Assembly (NCBI RefSeq): GCF_014643535.1
Contig: NZ_BMJQ01000002.1
Location: 124,001-188,000, forward strand
From: Aliidongia dinghuensis
GTDB taxonomy: Bacteria; Pseudomonadota; Alphaproteobacteria; ATCC43930; CGMCC-115725
Direction of reading: 5' to 3'
DNA length: 64,000 nt
Positions within the stretch are counted from its first letter, which is position 1, and the number at the start of each line of letters is the position of its first letter. Under the pieces are notes generated by a model. That model was not told where the DNA came from and made no database searches. It worked only from the letters and a program-made list of their open reading frames with translations. Positions 10,452 to 19,371 of this stretch are shown here, one piece after another. The translations under genes and the position numbers were made by a program.

Positions 10452-11839
10452 GGCACCATTACCCGCAGGCCGGCGAGTGCCGTGAGGAAGGCCGCTTCGT
10501 CGGTGAGGCAGCGCAGGTCGAGAATGAGGCCGCCGTCCTCGATCCGCCCGATGATCGGCCGGTCCAATGCGCGGAGTGCTGCGGCCAGGGTGTCGAGCGC
10601 CCGGCCGCCGGCCGCGACGGGCCGGATGACCAGACCGGCGCTGGCGATGGTATTGAGCGGTAGCGCGCCGGAGCCGATCTGGCTTTGGCACGGGCATGGC
10701 GCCACGGTGAATGCCGGCTTGACTGCCGCCGCCACGGCGGGAACGAGGCGATGTGCCTGGGCTTCGATCTCAGCCTCAGGCCGCGCCAGCAGCTTGAGGG
10801 TCGGCAGACGCTCGGCCAAACGGTCGGGATCGCGGTAGAGCCGGAGCGTGGCCTCGATCGCCGCCAGGCGGATCTTGTCGAGCCTAAGCGCCCGCTTCAT
10901 CGGGTTGCGGTTGATCGCTTCGATCAGCGCGTGCCGGCCGACGATGAAGCCGGCCTGCGGGCCGCCCAGCAGCTTGTCGCCCGAGAAGGTCACGAGGCCG
11001 GCGCCCTCGGCGACCGCCTCGCGCACGGTCGGCTCGCGCTCGAGCGCGTAGTGCCCGAGATCGACGAGCGTGCCGGAGCCGAGGTCGTTCATCAGCGGCA
11101 CGCCGGCGGCGTCGGCGATGGTCGCGAGCTCGGCGGCGCCGACCTCCGCGGTGAAACCCTGGATCCGGTAGTTCGAGGTATGGACCTTGAGGATGAGGCC
11201 TGTGTCGGGGCCAAGCGCCGCCCGATAGTCCTTGGCGTGGGTCCGGTTGGTCGTGCCGACCTCGATGAGATGCGCGCCGGCGCGCTGCATGATGTCGGGC
11301 ATGCGGAACGCGCCGCCGATCTCGATCAGCTCGCCGCGCGATACAATCGCCCCGCGGCCGTGGGCGAGCGTGTTGATGGCGATGAGCACGGCGGCGGCAT
11401 TGTTGTTGACGACCGTCGCGTCCTCGGCCCCGGTGAGGTCGCACAGCAGCGCACGGACATGGTCGTCCCGCTCGCCCCGCTTGCCGGTTGCAAGGTCGAA
11501 CTCGAGCGCCGCCGGATCGCGCATGGCGGCCACGGCCGCCTCGATCGCTGCCTCGGCGAGGAGCGCTCGACCGAGGTTCGTGTGCAGCACGGTGCCTGTC
11601 AGATTGAAGACGGGGCGAAGCGCCGAGCGCTCCGCCGCTTCGAGCCGGGCTTCCGCCTGGCCTGCCAGTTCCTCGATGGCGAAAGCGGCCGGTGCGCCCG
11701 CCTGCAGCGTGCGCCGAGCCTCGTCCAGCACGGCACGGATCGCGTCCGTCGCCAGGCCATGGCCGAAGCGCTCGCGCAGCGCTGCGGCCTCGGCAGTCTG
11801 CAGGATGGTGCTGACGGACGGTAGATCACGCAACCGCAA
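10448..11839 (-). CDS. selA: L-seryl-tRNA(Sec) selenium transferase
   Basis: Converts Ser-tRNA-Sec to Sec-tRNA-Sec with selenophosphate, using PLP. I place the start at TTG 11839 because GGAGGG lies 8 bases upstream and the resulting 463 residues equal E. coli SelA; the frame is open up to 11920. Landmarks are [49 protein letters not shown] and [14 protein letters not shown] with the PLP lysine. It overlaps selB by ATGA, so selA-selB-selC form one minus-strand transcription unit convergent with selD. Confidence 0.95.
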   Translation of the reverse strand: MRLRDLPSVSTILQTAEAAALRERFGHGLATDAIRAVLDEARRTLQAGAPAAFAIEELAGQAEARLEAAERSALRPVFNLTGTVLHTNLGRALLAEAAIEAAVAAMRDPAALEFDLATGKRGERDDHVRALLCDLTGAEDATVVNNNAAAVLIAINTLAHGRGAIVSRGELIEIGGAFRMPDIMQRAGAHLIEVGTTNRTHAKDYRAALGPDTGLILKVHTSNYRIQGFTAEVGAAELATIADAAGVPLMNDLGSGTLVDLGHYALEREPTVREAVAEGAGLVTFSGDKLLGGPQAGFIVGRHALIEAINRNPMKRALRLDKIRLAAIEATLRLYRDPDRLAERLPTLKLLARPEAEIEAQAHRLVPAVAAAVKPAFTVAPCPCQSQIGSGALPLNTIASAGLVIRPVAAGGRALDTLAAALRALDRPIIGRIEDGGLILDLRCLTDEAAFLTALAGLRVMVP

Positions 11840-11967
11840 GGACCTGGCCCTCCGACCGGCATCTGGAACGCAGCGCCGGCTGGTATCATATTGCGGCGGC
11901 ACCGATTTCCGGGTCAACACTCGTTGCCGGAAAAGGTGCCGCCGCTCCTGCTACCTGCCCGCGATGG

Positions 11968-13215
11968 CTAGACCGGCATCACGCCCGGCGCGTTCTTCGG
12001 GAACTTGGCGATGACGTCCGGGTCCAGGTTGAACGTGGCCGCGACCAGGTCGACCGGCGTGTGGGAGAGCCAGTCGATCAGCGACACTTCCTCGTATCGG
12101 TCGGACTTGAAGATCTCCATGAACACGAGATCGGTCGTGCCCGTGTTCTCGACGTAATGGCCAAGGTTCTTCTTGACGTAACCGAGGTCGCCCGGCCGAA
12201 AGTCGGCGGTCACCGCGGCCGGCCCGGTGTTGAACACCGTCATGCGGCCCTGGCCCTTGATGTAGTACTGCCACTCGTCGGCGTTCGGATGCCAGTGCAG
12301 CTCGCGGAGCGCGCCGGGCTTGATGCTCACGAGCGCGGCCGCGATGGTCGTCGAGACGCGGAAATTCGTGCTGTCGGCGATCCGGATCTCGCCGCCCTTG
12401 GTCACCTTGTTCGGCTTCATGTCCGAAAGCCGGTAGACGAAGGGGTAGGGTGCCGCACCCGCCTGGGAGACGACCGCCTTCTGGTCGGCCGAGAGCGGAC
12501 CCGGCATCTTGCCCTGGAAGATCCAGCGCTGCTGCAGCGGGATGTTCTTGAACGCGTCGACCGGCACGCCGAAATTCTTGGCCAGGATGTCGGGCGGCGT
12601 GTGCGCCAACCAGTCGGTCGGCATCAGCGTGTTGTATTCGCCGGCGGCACCGCGATCGAAAGCGAGCACGAATTCGGCGCCGTCCGGCCCCAGCCCCTGC
12701 AGCGAATGCGGCGCACCGCCGGGGAAATACCAGAGATCGCCCTCCTTCACGTCCTCGACATAGGGATGGCCCTGGTTGTCGAGCACGGTGACCCGGCAGC
12801 TGCCGTAGGTCATGACCGCCCATTCCGCCTGCTGATGCCAATGCAGCTCGCGGATGCCGCCGGCCGAGAGCCGCATGTTGACGCCGGCGATCGTCTCCGA
12901 GATCGGGAAGGCCTCGGTATTGACCTGGCGGGCCCAGCCGCCGGCCTGGACGCGCTTCGGCGCGATGTTGAACGACGACCAGAACAGCGGCATGCCGTTG
13001 ACGTCGGTCGGCGGCGGATCGACGAAGGACGGCAGGTTGTTCGCCAGTGCCGGGTTCTGCGGCCCCGGATCGGCGAGCGCCTGCGGCGTCGAATTGATGG
13101 CGCCCTCCGGCGGCAGATCCGGGTTGCCGAACACGCCGGCCGCGTGTGCCGCGGCCGACACGACGCCACCGATGGCGCCGGCCGCCAAGATCGATCGGCG
13201 AGTGATACTGGACAT
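11968..13215 (-). CDS. Bicupin oxalate decarboxylase-like protein, Tat-exported
   Basis: 415 residues with a Tat-type leader (TRRSILAAGAIGG) and GGGAGG before the ATG. Two cupin domains each carry a full metal site: RELHWHQQAEW with GGAPH near residues 120-170, and RELHWHPNADEW with LGH near 300-345. This is the pattern of Mn-dependent oxalate decarboxylase OxdC. The active-site lid reads AGEYNT where B. subtilis OxdC has SENST, keeping the glutamate needed for decarboxylation. Related two-cupin enzymes with other activities exist, so function is probable rather than certain. Divergent from a LysR gene that may control it. Confidence 0.82.
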   Translation of the reverse strand: MSSITRRSILAAGAIGGVVSAAAHAAGVFGNPDLPPEGAINSTPQALADPGPQNPALANNLPSFVDPPPTDVNGMPLFWSSFNIAPKRVQAGGWARQVNTEAFPISETIAGVNMRLSAGGIRELHWHQQAEWAVMTYGSCRVTVLDNQGHPYVEDVKEGDLWYFPGGAPHSLQGLGPDGAEFVLAFDRGAAGEYNTLMPTDWLAHTPPDILAKNFGVPVDAFKNIPLQQRWIFQGKMPGPLSADQKAVVSQAGAAPYPFVYRLSDMKPNKVTKGGEIRIADSTNFRVSTTIAAALVSIKPGALRELHWHPNADEWQYYIKGQGRMTVFNTGPAAVTADFRPGDLGYVKKNLGHYVENTGTTDLVFMEIFKSDRYEEVSLIDWLSHTPVDLVAATFNLDPDVIAKFPKNAPGVMPV

Positions 13216-13440
13216 GACCTATCCTCCCTAGACTGGACGACGGCGCATCGGCCGTAAGCTTGGGCACCGCTATAGGCCGGTTCCGCGTCGCCTGCTTTCG
13301 GGTAGGTCGGATTTCTTTCGCAAATGTTCGTCGGCGTGCGACGGGCACGGGCGCTTGGCGAGGACTGGCCGAAGGTCATTGCGCGTCGCGATGGAGTCCT
13401 TACAGTCAGGCGTTCGGTATTGCTTCATTCGGAAGAGTGG

Positions 13441-14364
13441 ATGGATCGCATCGACGCCATGAAGGTCTTCGTCGCGGCCCTCGACGAAGGCAGCCTCGCC
13501 GGGGCAAGTCGCCGGCTCAGCCGTTCGCCTGCCGCCGTCAGCCGGGCGATCGCGTTTCTCGAAGCCCATGTCGGCGTGCAGCTGCTGCATCGGACGACGC
13601 GTTCGATCAAGCTCAGCGAGGCGGGCGAGCGCTACGCGGCCGCCTGCCGGCGCGTGCTGACCGATCTCGAGGAGGCCGACATCCTGGCGGCCGGCGAAAG
13701 GTCGGCGCCGCGCGGTACGCTCACCATCACCGCCCCCCTGATCAGCGGCGAGGAGGTGGTGCGCCCCATTCTCGACGCCTTCCTCGATGCTTATCCGACC
13801 GTGTCGGTCCGGCTCTATCTGCTCGACCGGCCGGTCAACCTGATCGACGAGGGCATCGATGTCGCCTTGCGCATCGCCCATCTGCCGGACTCGACGCTCG
13901 TCGCCGTGCGGCTCGGCGAGGTCCGGCGCATCGTCGCGGCCGCCCCCGGCTATCTCGCCCGTAGCCCGCGCATCGACGAGCCGGCGGATCTCGCCAAGCA
14001 CCAGATCATCGCCATGACGCATTTCGGCCTGGATTCCTGGAGCTTCCCGCCGGCGCCGGGCTCGACCGTGCCGCGCACGGTGCAATTCACGCCGCGCTTC
14101 GTCGTCAACAGCGTGCGCGCGGCCGTTGCCTCCGCTGCCGCCGGCGGCGGCGTCACGCGGCTCTTCTCATATCACGTCGCCGACGAGGTCCGGGACGGCG
14201 CGCTCAAGATCGTGCTCCGTTCGGACGAGCACGCACCGCTGCCGGTCCATCTCATTGCGCCCGAAGGCCGGATGTCTGTGCCGAAGGTGCGCGCCTTCGT
14301 CGATTTCGCGGTGCCGCGCCTCAGGGCGCAGTTCTCGCGCTTGGCCGCGGATTCGGGCGCTTAG
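13441..14364 (+). CDS. LysR-family transcriptional regulator
   Basis: 307 residues from ATG 13441. The N-terminal winged HTH (FVAALDEGSLAGASRRLSRS, then AVSRAIAFLEAHVGVQLLHR) is classic for the LysR type, followed by a two-lobed effector domain (GTLTITAPLISGEEVVRP onwards). It resembles the CrgA/PecT-like group that often controls neighbouring oxidoreductases. It is divergent from the bicupin gene (226 bases between starts) and upstream of an SDR and a tautomerase on the same strand, separated from them by a strong hairpin. Confidence 0.88.
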   Translation: MDRIDAMKVFVAALDEGSLAGASRRLSRSPAAVSRAIAFLEAHVGVQLLHRTTRSIKLSEAGERYAAACRRVLTDLEEADILAAGERSAPRGTLTITAPLISGEEVVRPILDAFLDAYPTVSVRLYLLDRPVNLIDEGIDVALRIAHLPDSTLVAVRLGEVRRIVAAAPGYLARSPRIDEPADLAKHQIIAMTHFGLDSWSFPPAPGSTVPRTVQFTPRFVVNSVRAAVASAAAGGGVTRLFSYHVADEVRDGALKIVLRSDEHAPLPVHLIAPEGRMSVPKVRAFVDFAVPRLRAQFSRLAADSGA

Positions 14365-14400
14365 GCAGACACTCTTCCGACTTGCGGAAGAGTGTCTGCC
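14364..14400 (+). terminator. 16-bp perfect hairpin after the LysR gene
   Basis: Arms ggcagacactcttccg (14364-14379) and cggaagagtgtctgcc (14385-14400) are exact complements around a 5-base loop, beginning on the last base of the LysR stop codon. No T-tract follows. Probably a terminator insulating the SDR gene downstream. Confidence 0.65.
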
Positions 14401-14491
14401 GAAAGCCGTCTATTCGATCTCAGAAAGCAATGGCTTAGATGAATAGCACCGGCGGCGCTCCTGCCGCTCCAAGCAGATCATCGAGGCTATC

Positions 14492-15205
14492 ATGGGTATC
14501 GAACAGAAGGTCGCCATCATCACCGGTGCGTCGCAGGGCATCGGCGCCGCGCTGGTCAAGGCCTATCGCGAGCGCAACTATCGTGTGATCGCCAATTCCC
14601 GCTCGATCAAGCCGAGCAGCGATCCGGACATTCTGGCGATCGACGGCGACATCGCCGATCCGAAGACCGCGGAACGGATCGTCAGCGAAGGCCTGAAGCG
14701 CTTCGGCCGCATCGACACGCTGGTCAACAACGCCGGCATCTTCGTCGCCAAGCCGTTCGTCGAGTACACGCCGGAGGATTATGCGGCGATGCTCTCGACC
14801 AACCTCGCCGGCTTCTTCTACGTCACGCAGAAGGCCGTGGCCGCGATGCTGAAGCAGGGCTCCGGCCATATCGTCAACATCACGACCAGCCTGGTCGACC
14901 AGCCGATCGCCGGCGTGTCGGCGGCACTCGCCTCGCTGACCAAAGGCGGGCTCAATTCCGTGACGAAGGGGCTCGCGATCGAATATGCGAAGCAGGGTGT
15001 CCGCGTGAACGCGGTGGCCCCGGGAATCGTCAAGACGCCGATGCATGCGCCGGAAACGCACGACGTCCTGGCCAAGCTCCATCCGGTCGGGCGCATGGGC
15101 GAGATCCGCGACATCGTGGACGCGGTGCTGTTCCTCGAAGGCGCGTCGTTCATCACCGGCGAGATCCTGCATGTCGACGGCGGCCAGAACGCCGGCCGCT
15201 GGTAG
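14492..15205 (+). CDS. SDR-fold protein lacking the catalytic tyrosine
   Basis: 237 residues of the short-chain dehydrogenase fold: TGASQGIG nucleotide loop, NNAG near residue 80, NITTS in the catalytic-serine strand and VAPGIVKTPMH at the substrate loop. The usual YxxxK is replaced by ALASLTK: the Lys is kept but the Tyr position is Ala. The glycine pattern suggests NAD(P) is still bound. Either it uses another proton donor or it is not a classical oxidoreductase. It is followed by a hairpin and a 4-OT-like tautomerase gene, suggesting a small catabolic pair. Confidence 0.85.
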   Translation: MGIEQKVAIITGASQGIGAALVKAYRERNYRVIANSRSIKPSSDPDILAIDGDIADPKTAERIVSEGLKRFGRIDTLVNNAGIFVAKPFVEYTPEDYAAMLSTNLAGFFYVTQKAVAAMLKQGSGHIVNITTSLVDQPIAGVSAALASLTKGGLNSVTKGLAIEYAKQGVRVNAVAPGIVKTPMHAPETHDVLAKLHPVGRMGEIRDIVDAVLFLEGASFITGEILHVDGGQNAGRW

Positions 15206-15214
15206 ACCTTGAGT

Positions 15215-15239
15215 GGCGGGCGGCGACCGGCCGCCCGCC
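15215..15239 (+). terminator. Intercistronic hairpin between SDR and tautomerase
   Basis: A 10-bp GC stem, ggcgggcggc (15215-15224) with gccgcccgcc (15230-15239) and loop gaccg, lies 10 bases after the SDR stop and 27 bases before the next ATG. There is no T-run. It could be a partial terminator or an mRNA-stabilising element that sets different expression of the two genes. Confidence 0.45.
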
Positions 15240-15266
15240 CCATCATTTCTTTTGAGGAGAATTGCC

Positions 15267-15494
15267 ATGCCGATGGTGACCATTCAGGTCACGCGCGAAG
15301 GCTCGACGCCCGACCGCAAGTCCGTGACCGCGGCGGAGAAGGCCGCCCTCATCAAGGGCGTGAGCCAGCTGCTGCTCGACGTGCTCAACAAGCCGCTCGA
15401 CGCCACCTTCGTCGTCATCGAGGAGGTCGAGATGGAGAACTGGGGTGTCGGCGGCCTGCCGGTCGAAGCCTACCGGAAGCTCAAAGCGCAATAG
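15267..15494 (+). CDS. 4-oxalocrotonate tautomerase family enzyme
   Basis: 75 residues beginning MPMVTIQV, so removal of Met leaves the N-terminal Pro that is the catalytic base of the tautomerase superfamily. GAGGAG precedes the ATG. The beta-alpha-beta pattern and the FVVIEEVEMENWGVGG segment fit small 4-OT-like tautomerases, which isomerise dienols to conjugated keto acids. Its place after an SDR suggests a shared pathway; the substrate is unknown. Confidence 0.82.
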   Translation: MPMVTIQVTREGSTPDRKSVTAAEKAALIKGVSQLLLDVLNKPLDATFVVIEEVEMENWGVGGLPVEAYRKLKAQ

Positions 15495-15518
15495 CGCGCG
15501 TTCTCCCGAGAGTTTCAG

Positions 15519-15547
15519 CGCCCGCCCTGGCCATTTCCGGGCGGGCG
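15519..15547 (+). terminator. Terminator hairpin after the tautomerase gene
   Basis: 9-bp perfect GC stem cgcccgccc / gggcgggcg with an 11-base loop, then TTC, 25 bases after the stop codon. The following 230 bases to cspA hold no convincing gene and presumably contain the cspA promoter and long leader. Confidence 0.65.
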
Positions 15548-15778
15548 TTCAGTATGTGGCGAACGAGAGCACGTTCGACACTGTCTGGTATTGGCACCCT
15601 GGCGCCCGCAGATCCCGTTTAGCTTGCGATTCCGTCGCGTAGAGTTCATCTTAGGCAGGTCGACTTTGCTACTGGGCTATCGTCCGGCGACCGCCGGCCT
15701 TCCCTGTCGTGACTTTGATGCCCGTGACGCATTCCCGCGCCGGGCAGCTCCGATCGGGAACGATCCCAGGAGGCTTTT

Positions 15779-15988
15779 ATGACTATCGGCACTGTTAAGT
15801 GGTTCAACAGCACCAAGGGCTTCGGCTTCATCCAGCCCGAGGACGGTTCTGCAGACGTGTTCGTCCACATCTCCGCGGTCGAGCGCGCGGGGCTCGGTAG
15901 CCTCGTCGAAGGCCAGAAGGTAAGTTTCGAGGCAGTGCGCGACCCCCGCAAGGGTAAGAGCTCGGCTGAGAACCTGCGCGCCGTCTGA
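15779..15988 (+). CDS. Cold shock protein, CspA family
   Basis: 69 residues, a single cold-shock (OB-fold) domain. RNP1 KGFGFIQ and RNP2 VFVHIS are intact, and the N-terminus [14 protein letters not shown] is canonical. It binds single-stranded nucleic acid as an RNA chaperone. An AGGAGG-like site lies just before the ATG. The pairing with an infA copy downstream is common in alphaproteobacteria. A strong hairpin separates the two. Confidence 0.95.
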   Translation: MTIGTVKWFNSTKGFGFIQPEDGSADVFVHISAVERAGLGSLVEGQKVSFEAVRDPRKGKSSAENLRAV

Positions 15989-16011
15989 CCTCTTCTCTTC
16001 GGAAATCCAAG

Positions 16012-16040
16012 GACGGCGGCATGAAATTCATGCCGCCGTC
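16012..16040 (+). terminator. 14-bp perfect hairpin between cspA and infA
   Basis: Arms gacggcggcatgaa (16012-16025) and ttcatgccgccgtc (16027-16040) are exact complements around one base and are followed by ATTTCTCTT. It lies 24 bases after the cspA stop. A good intrinsic terminator; some read-through to infA remains possible. Confidence 0.75.
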
Positions 16041-16067
16041 ATTTCTCTTGCGCTTCAAGAAGGTCGG

Positions 16068-16340
16068 ATGACGAAAGAAGAGTTTCTCGAGTTTGAGGGT
16101 AAGATCGAAGAAGTGCTGCCCGACGGCCGCTTCCGAGTCATGCTCGAGAATGGTCACGAGATCATCGCATACACCGCCGGCAGGATGCGCAAGAGCCGCA
16201 TTCGGTCGCTCGCCGGCGACCGCGTCACCGTTGAGATGACGCCCTATGACCTCACGAAAGGTCGGATTACCTACCGCCATAAGGACGAACGCCCGCCCGC
16301 CGGCATGCCCGCCCGCCGTCTGCCGCCGCGCCGTCGCTGA
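16068..16340 (+). CDS. infA: Translation initiation factor IF-1 (infA-like)
   Basis: 90 residues with the S1/OB-fold IF-1 core: [59 protein letters not shown]. The C-terminal tail after residue 72 is basic and proline-rich, longer than E. coli IF-1 (72 residues). This cspA-linked form is often a second, paralogous copy in proteobacteria, so it may not be the only infA in the genome. It binds the ribosomal A site during initiation. Confidence 0.92.
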   Translation: MTKEEFLEFEGKIEEVLPDGRFRVMLENGHEIIAYTAGRMRKSRIRSLAGDRVTVEMTPYDLTKGRITYRHKDERPPAGMPARRLPPRRR

Positions 16341-16514
16341 GCCGCTTCAAAGGCCGCTGAAACGGAAACGTTCCGTTGTCCGGGGTCTCTAAACCGGAGC
16401 GGCTCGTTCGCGCCCATCCCGGCTGTTCAGCGCGTCCAGCGATCGACCCGGAAGCGGGCGCGGCAAAATTTCGGCGAGACTGCATCACGTCTGCTTCGCA
16501 TCATCGAGCAGTCG

Positions 16515-17417
16515 CTACCGAGCTGCGACGCGCCGAGCGTTCGGGCGGGTGACGATCACGAGGGCTATCCCGCCGAGTATCGTGATCGAACACAGCGAAA
16601 GGCGGGTCGTTATGGGCTCTCCGAGTGCAATCGCGCCCGCAAGGGCCGTTATGACGGGCACGCTCAGTTGTACGGACGCGCCCTGGACTGGCGAGAGGCC
16701 ACGCAACGCGGCATACCAGATCCAATAGCCGAGACCCGACGCCACAGCTCCCGACATCACGGCGTAGACGAAGCCCATGACCTCGACCTTCGGCCCCAGC
16801 ATCATGGCCGCTGCCATCGCCACCGCGGCCAATGGCAGCGCGCGGATGAAATTTCCGGCCGTCGAAGCGAGCGGATCGACCGTCCCACGGCCCAGGAGCG
16901 AGTAGGCTCCCCACGCCACGCCCGAGGCAATCATAAGACCGGCCCCCGTGATGGGAGGAGCGCCAGCACCAGGGCTGAGGAGTGCTGTCAGCCCGGCGAG
17001 TGCCAGCGCGAAGCCGAACCATTGCGGCAGGGTCAGCCGCTCTCCCCTGACAAGAGCCGTCGTCACCATCGTCACTTGCACCGCGCCGAACAGGAGCAGC
17101 GCGCCGGTGCCGGCGGGCAAGGCTATGTAGGCGAACGAAAATGCGCCGGCATAAACGAACAGGGCGAGCGCACCGGCCCATGAACCGTGGACGGAGCGCA
17201 CCTGCCGCTTCAGGGCGAGGATGAGCCACAACGCGAAGGCGCCCGACGCGATCCGGACCAACGTGAAGCTCGTAGGGTCAATCAGGCCTTGCGCCAGCGC
17301 GAGGCGGCACAGGATCGAGTTTGCCGCGAAGGCGAGCATCGCGACGGCGGTCAAACCAATGGCGCTCGCCGCCGGGCGAGCAATCGTCCCGGATGGCGTG
17401 GCTCGTTCGTCGCTCAC
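16515..17417 (-). CDS. EamA/DMT-family transporter
   Basis: 300 residues from a GTG start, with ten hydrophobic segments in two EamA repeats (first starts LTAVAMLAFAANSILCRLAL, second GAGLMIASGVAWGAYSLLGR). Such permeases usually export amino acids or related metabolites. It lies 13 bases after a PLP enzyme of sulfur amino acid metabolism on the same strand, and the pair is divergent from an Lrp regulator. Export of methionine/cysteine-related compounds is a reasonable guess. Confidence 0.88.
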   Translation of the reverse strand: MSDERATPSGTIARPAASAIGLTAVAMLAFAANSILCRLALAQGLIDPTSFTLVRIASGAFALWLILALKRQVRSVHGSWAGALALFVYAGAFSFAYIALPAGTGALLLFGAVQVTMVTTALVRGERLTLPQWFGFALALAGLTALLSPGAGAPPITGAGLMIASGVAWGAYSLLGRGTVDPLASTAGNFIRALPLAAVAMAAAMMLGPKVEVMGFVYAVMSGAVASGLGYWIWYAALRGLSPVQGASVQLSVPVITALAGAIALGEPITTRLSLCSITILGGIALVIVTRPNARRVAAR

Positions 17418-17430
17418 CGTCCCGATCCGC

Positions 17431-18582
17431 TCAACGATGTGCAGCGTTGAGCGCCCGGTCGAGATCGTCGTAGAGGTCGTCGACCGCCTCGAGCCCGGTC
17501 GACAGCCGCAGCAGGTCGGCAGGACAGGGTGTCCCCGGCCCCTCGATGGACGCCCGGTGCTCGATCAGGCTCTCGACGCCGCCGAGCGAAGTTGCCCGCT
17601 TCCAGAGCTCCACATGCGCTGCCGTCGCGACCGCGGCGACTTCGCCGCCCTGAACCTGAACGGACAACATGAAGCCGAAACCGTTCTCCATCTGCCTCGC
17701 AGCAAGGTCGTGGCCGGGATGCTGCGGCAGTCCTGGATAGAGCACGCGCGCCACCCTTGGATGCGACGTCAGCCGCTCGGCAAGGGCTTGCGCCGACTTC
17801 GCCTGGGCGGTTGCCCGGACGAAGAAGGTCTTCAGCCCACGCTGCAGCAGGTAGGCCTCGAACGGGCCGAGGATGGCGCCGCCACTTCTGCGGACAGTCT
17901 CGATCCGAGCCCAGTAGTCGTCCCGCTCGGCACCGGCCAGCGCGCCCGCGATCACGTCGGAATGGCCGTTCAGGATCTTGGTGGCCGCATGCATGACGAT
18001 GTCCGCCCCGAGCGCCAGCGGGCGGGTGTGGACGGGGGAGGCGCAGGTTGAGTCCACGGCAAGCCGGGCTCCGGCCGCGTGGGCGATTTCTGCGGCACCT
18101 GCAATATCGGTGACCGTCCAGAGCGGGTTCGACGGCGTCTCGACCCAGACCAGCTTGGTGCGGCCGGGCTGCACAGTCGCTTTCAGGCGGTCGAGGTCGT
18201 TCGTCTCGGCGAAATCGACGTGCAGGCCCCAGCGCGTCGCTTCCGTTCGCAGCCAGTTGCGCAACGACCAGTACATGACGGACGAAGCCACGACGTGGTC
18301 TCCGGGCTGGAGCGCCTGGAAACATGCAGTTGCAGCGGCCATGCCGGAGGAAAACAAAAGCGCGCCGGCCTTCGCCTCCTCGAGCATGGCGATCACGGCC
18401 TCCGTGTCTCGCACGGTCGCGTTGTCGGGCCGGCCATAGACGTAGCTGGAAGAGTAGGCATTGTCTGGATCGCGCAGGTAGGTCGTCGAGAGATGGAGTG
18501 GCGGTATCACGGCCTGTGTAGCCGCGTCCGTGCGCCCCATCGCCTGCGCCACCAGGCTCGCCTTCGCCCAACTGTTCGTCAT
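17431..18582 (-). CDS. Cys/Met metabolism PLP-dependent enzyme (cystathionine gamma-synthase / gamma-lyase family)
   Basis: 383 residues. Family marks are YGRPDNATV near residue 49, LFSSGMAAATA, WVETPSNPLW, VDSTCASP and the PLP-lysine region HAATKILNGHSDVI. The C-terminal ATSLGGVESLIEHRAS closes the active site. Members catalyse gamma-replacement or gamma-elimination on sulfur amino acids (MetB, methionine gamma-lyase); sequence alone does not fix which. GGGGGA precedes the ATG. Co-directional with a DMT exporter and divergent from an Lrp/AsnC regulator 124 bases away. Confidence 0.88.
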   Translation of the reverse strand: MTNSWAKASLVAQAMGRTDAATQAVIPPLHLSTTYLRDPDNAYSSSYVYGRPDNATVRDTEAVIAMLEEAKAGALLFSSGMAAATACFQALQPGDHVVASSVMYWSLRNWLRTEATRWGLHVDFAETNDLDRLKATVQPGRTKLVWVETPSNPLWTVTDIAGAAEIAHAAGARLAVDSTCASPVHTRPLALGADIVMHAATKILNGHSDVIAGALAGAERDDYWARIETVRRSGGAILGPFEAYLLQRGLKTFFVRATAQAKSAQALAERLTSHPRVARVLYPGLPQHPGHDLAARQMENGFGFMLSVQVQGGEVAAVATAAHVELWKRATSLGGVESLIEHRASIEGPGTPCPADLLRLSTGLEAVDDLYDDLDRALNAAHR

Positions 18583-18706
18583 ATGTCCCCCGTCTGAAGG
18601 TCGGCCATCACCCGTGCCGCAGACGCGAAGATTGCCGGGAAAAGGTCGATCATTTCCGCGAAATTTGCTCGACAGTCGGTGATTTTGGTCGAATTATTGG
18701 AGAGAA

Positions 18707-19186
18707 ATGGCGAATTCAGTCGAACTCGACAGCTTTGATCGGGCGCTCCTGACGGAGATGCAGGTCGACAACCAGACGCCCGCCCGCGTCTTGGCGGAGC
18801 GGGTCGGGCTGTCGCAAAGCGCGGTGCTCCGGCGACTGCGCCGGTTGCGAGCCGAGAAGGTCATCATGGCCGACATTTCGGTTGTCAGCCCGAAGGTGCT
18901 CGGCGTGCCTGTAATGGTGCACGTGCTCGTCTCGATTGAGCATGGCTCGCGCACTTATGGGGATTTCGCCCGCAAGCTTCGGCTCCGTCCGGAGGTCAGG
19001 CACGCGTCGTACGTGACGGGCGGCGCCGACTTCGTCCTGCACCTCCAGGTCGAAAGCATGGAGGCCTACGCCAACTTCGCTCGCGAGGTATTCCACGATG
19101 ACCCGAACGTCGTGGAGTATCATACCTATGTCGCAATGCAGGAGATCGTCGGCCCGAATTCGAGCCGCCGGCTGCGCGGCGGGTAA
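18707..19186 (+). CDS. Lrp/AsnC-family transcriptional regulator
   Basis: 159 residues. The N-terminal HTH (RVLAERVGLSQSAVLRRLRRL) is followed by a RAM effector domain (ADISVVSPKVLGVPVMVHVLVSIE, HASYVTGGADFVLHLQVESM). GGAGAG precedes the ATG. Such proteins sense amino acids as dimers or octamers. The divergent position next to the Cys/Met enzyme and DMT exporter makes them its likely targets. Confidence 0.9.
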   Translation: MANSVELDSFDRALLTEMQVDNQTPARVLAERVGLSQSAVLRRLRRLRAEKVIMADISVVSPKVLGVPVMVHVLVSIEHGSRTYGDFARKLRLRPEVRHASYVTGGADFVLHLQVESMEAYANFAREVFHDDPNVVEYHTYVAMQEIVGPNSSRRLRGG

Positions 19187-19193
19187 GGCCTAA

Positions 19194-19294
19194 GTGTCCA
19201 TCCGAGAACAGCTTGAATCATTGGAATCACTTGTGATTCGATGGCAGCGGCCCGATTGGGGGGATCTATGTGATGTGGACGAATGAGGACCGTG
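19194..19294 (+). repeat. Partial duplicate of the IS left end
   Basis: This stretch closely repeats the first ~100 bases of the IS at 19726 onwards (shared core gcttgaatcattggaatc, then acttgtgattcgatggcag, then tgatgtggacgaa). Similarity stops abruptly after gaccgtg, 15 or so codons into the transposase start. The first copy holds several substitutions and no usable transposase. Confidence 0.85.
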
Positions 19295-19371
19295 TAAGCG
19301 CTTGGGTTTAACCGACCATCATAACGTATGGCTCCAGGTTACAGTGATAGAAAGGCAGCGCTGAAATTCGA

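Noticed and set aside
15548-15778. A small gene between the tautomerase and cspA
   Set aside because: Short frames exist but lack ribosome sites and sensible composition; this is best taken as the cspA promoter and leader.
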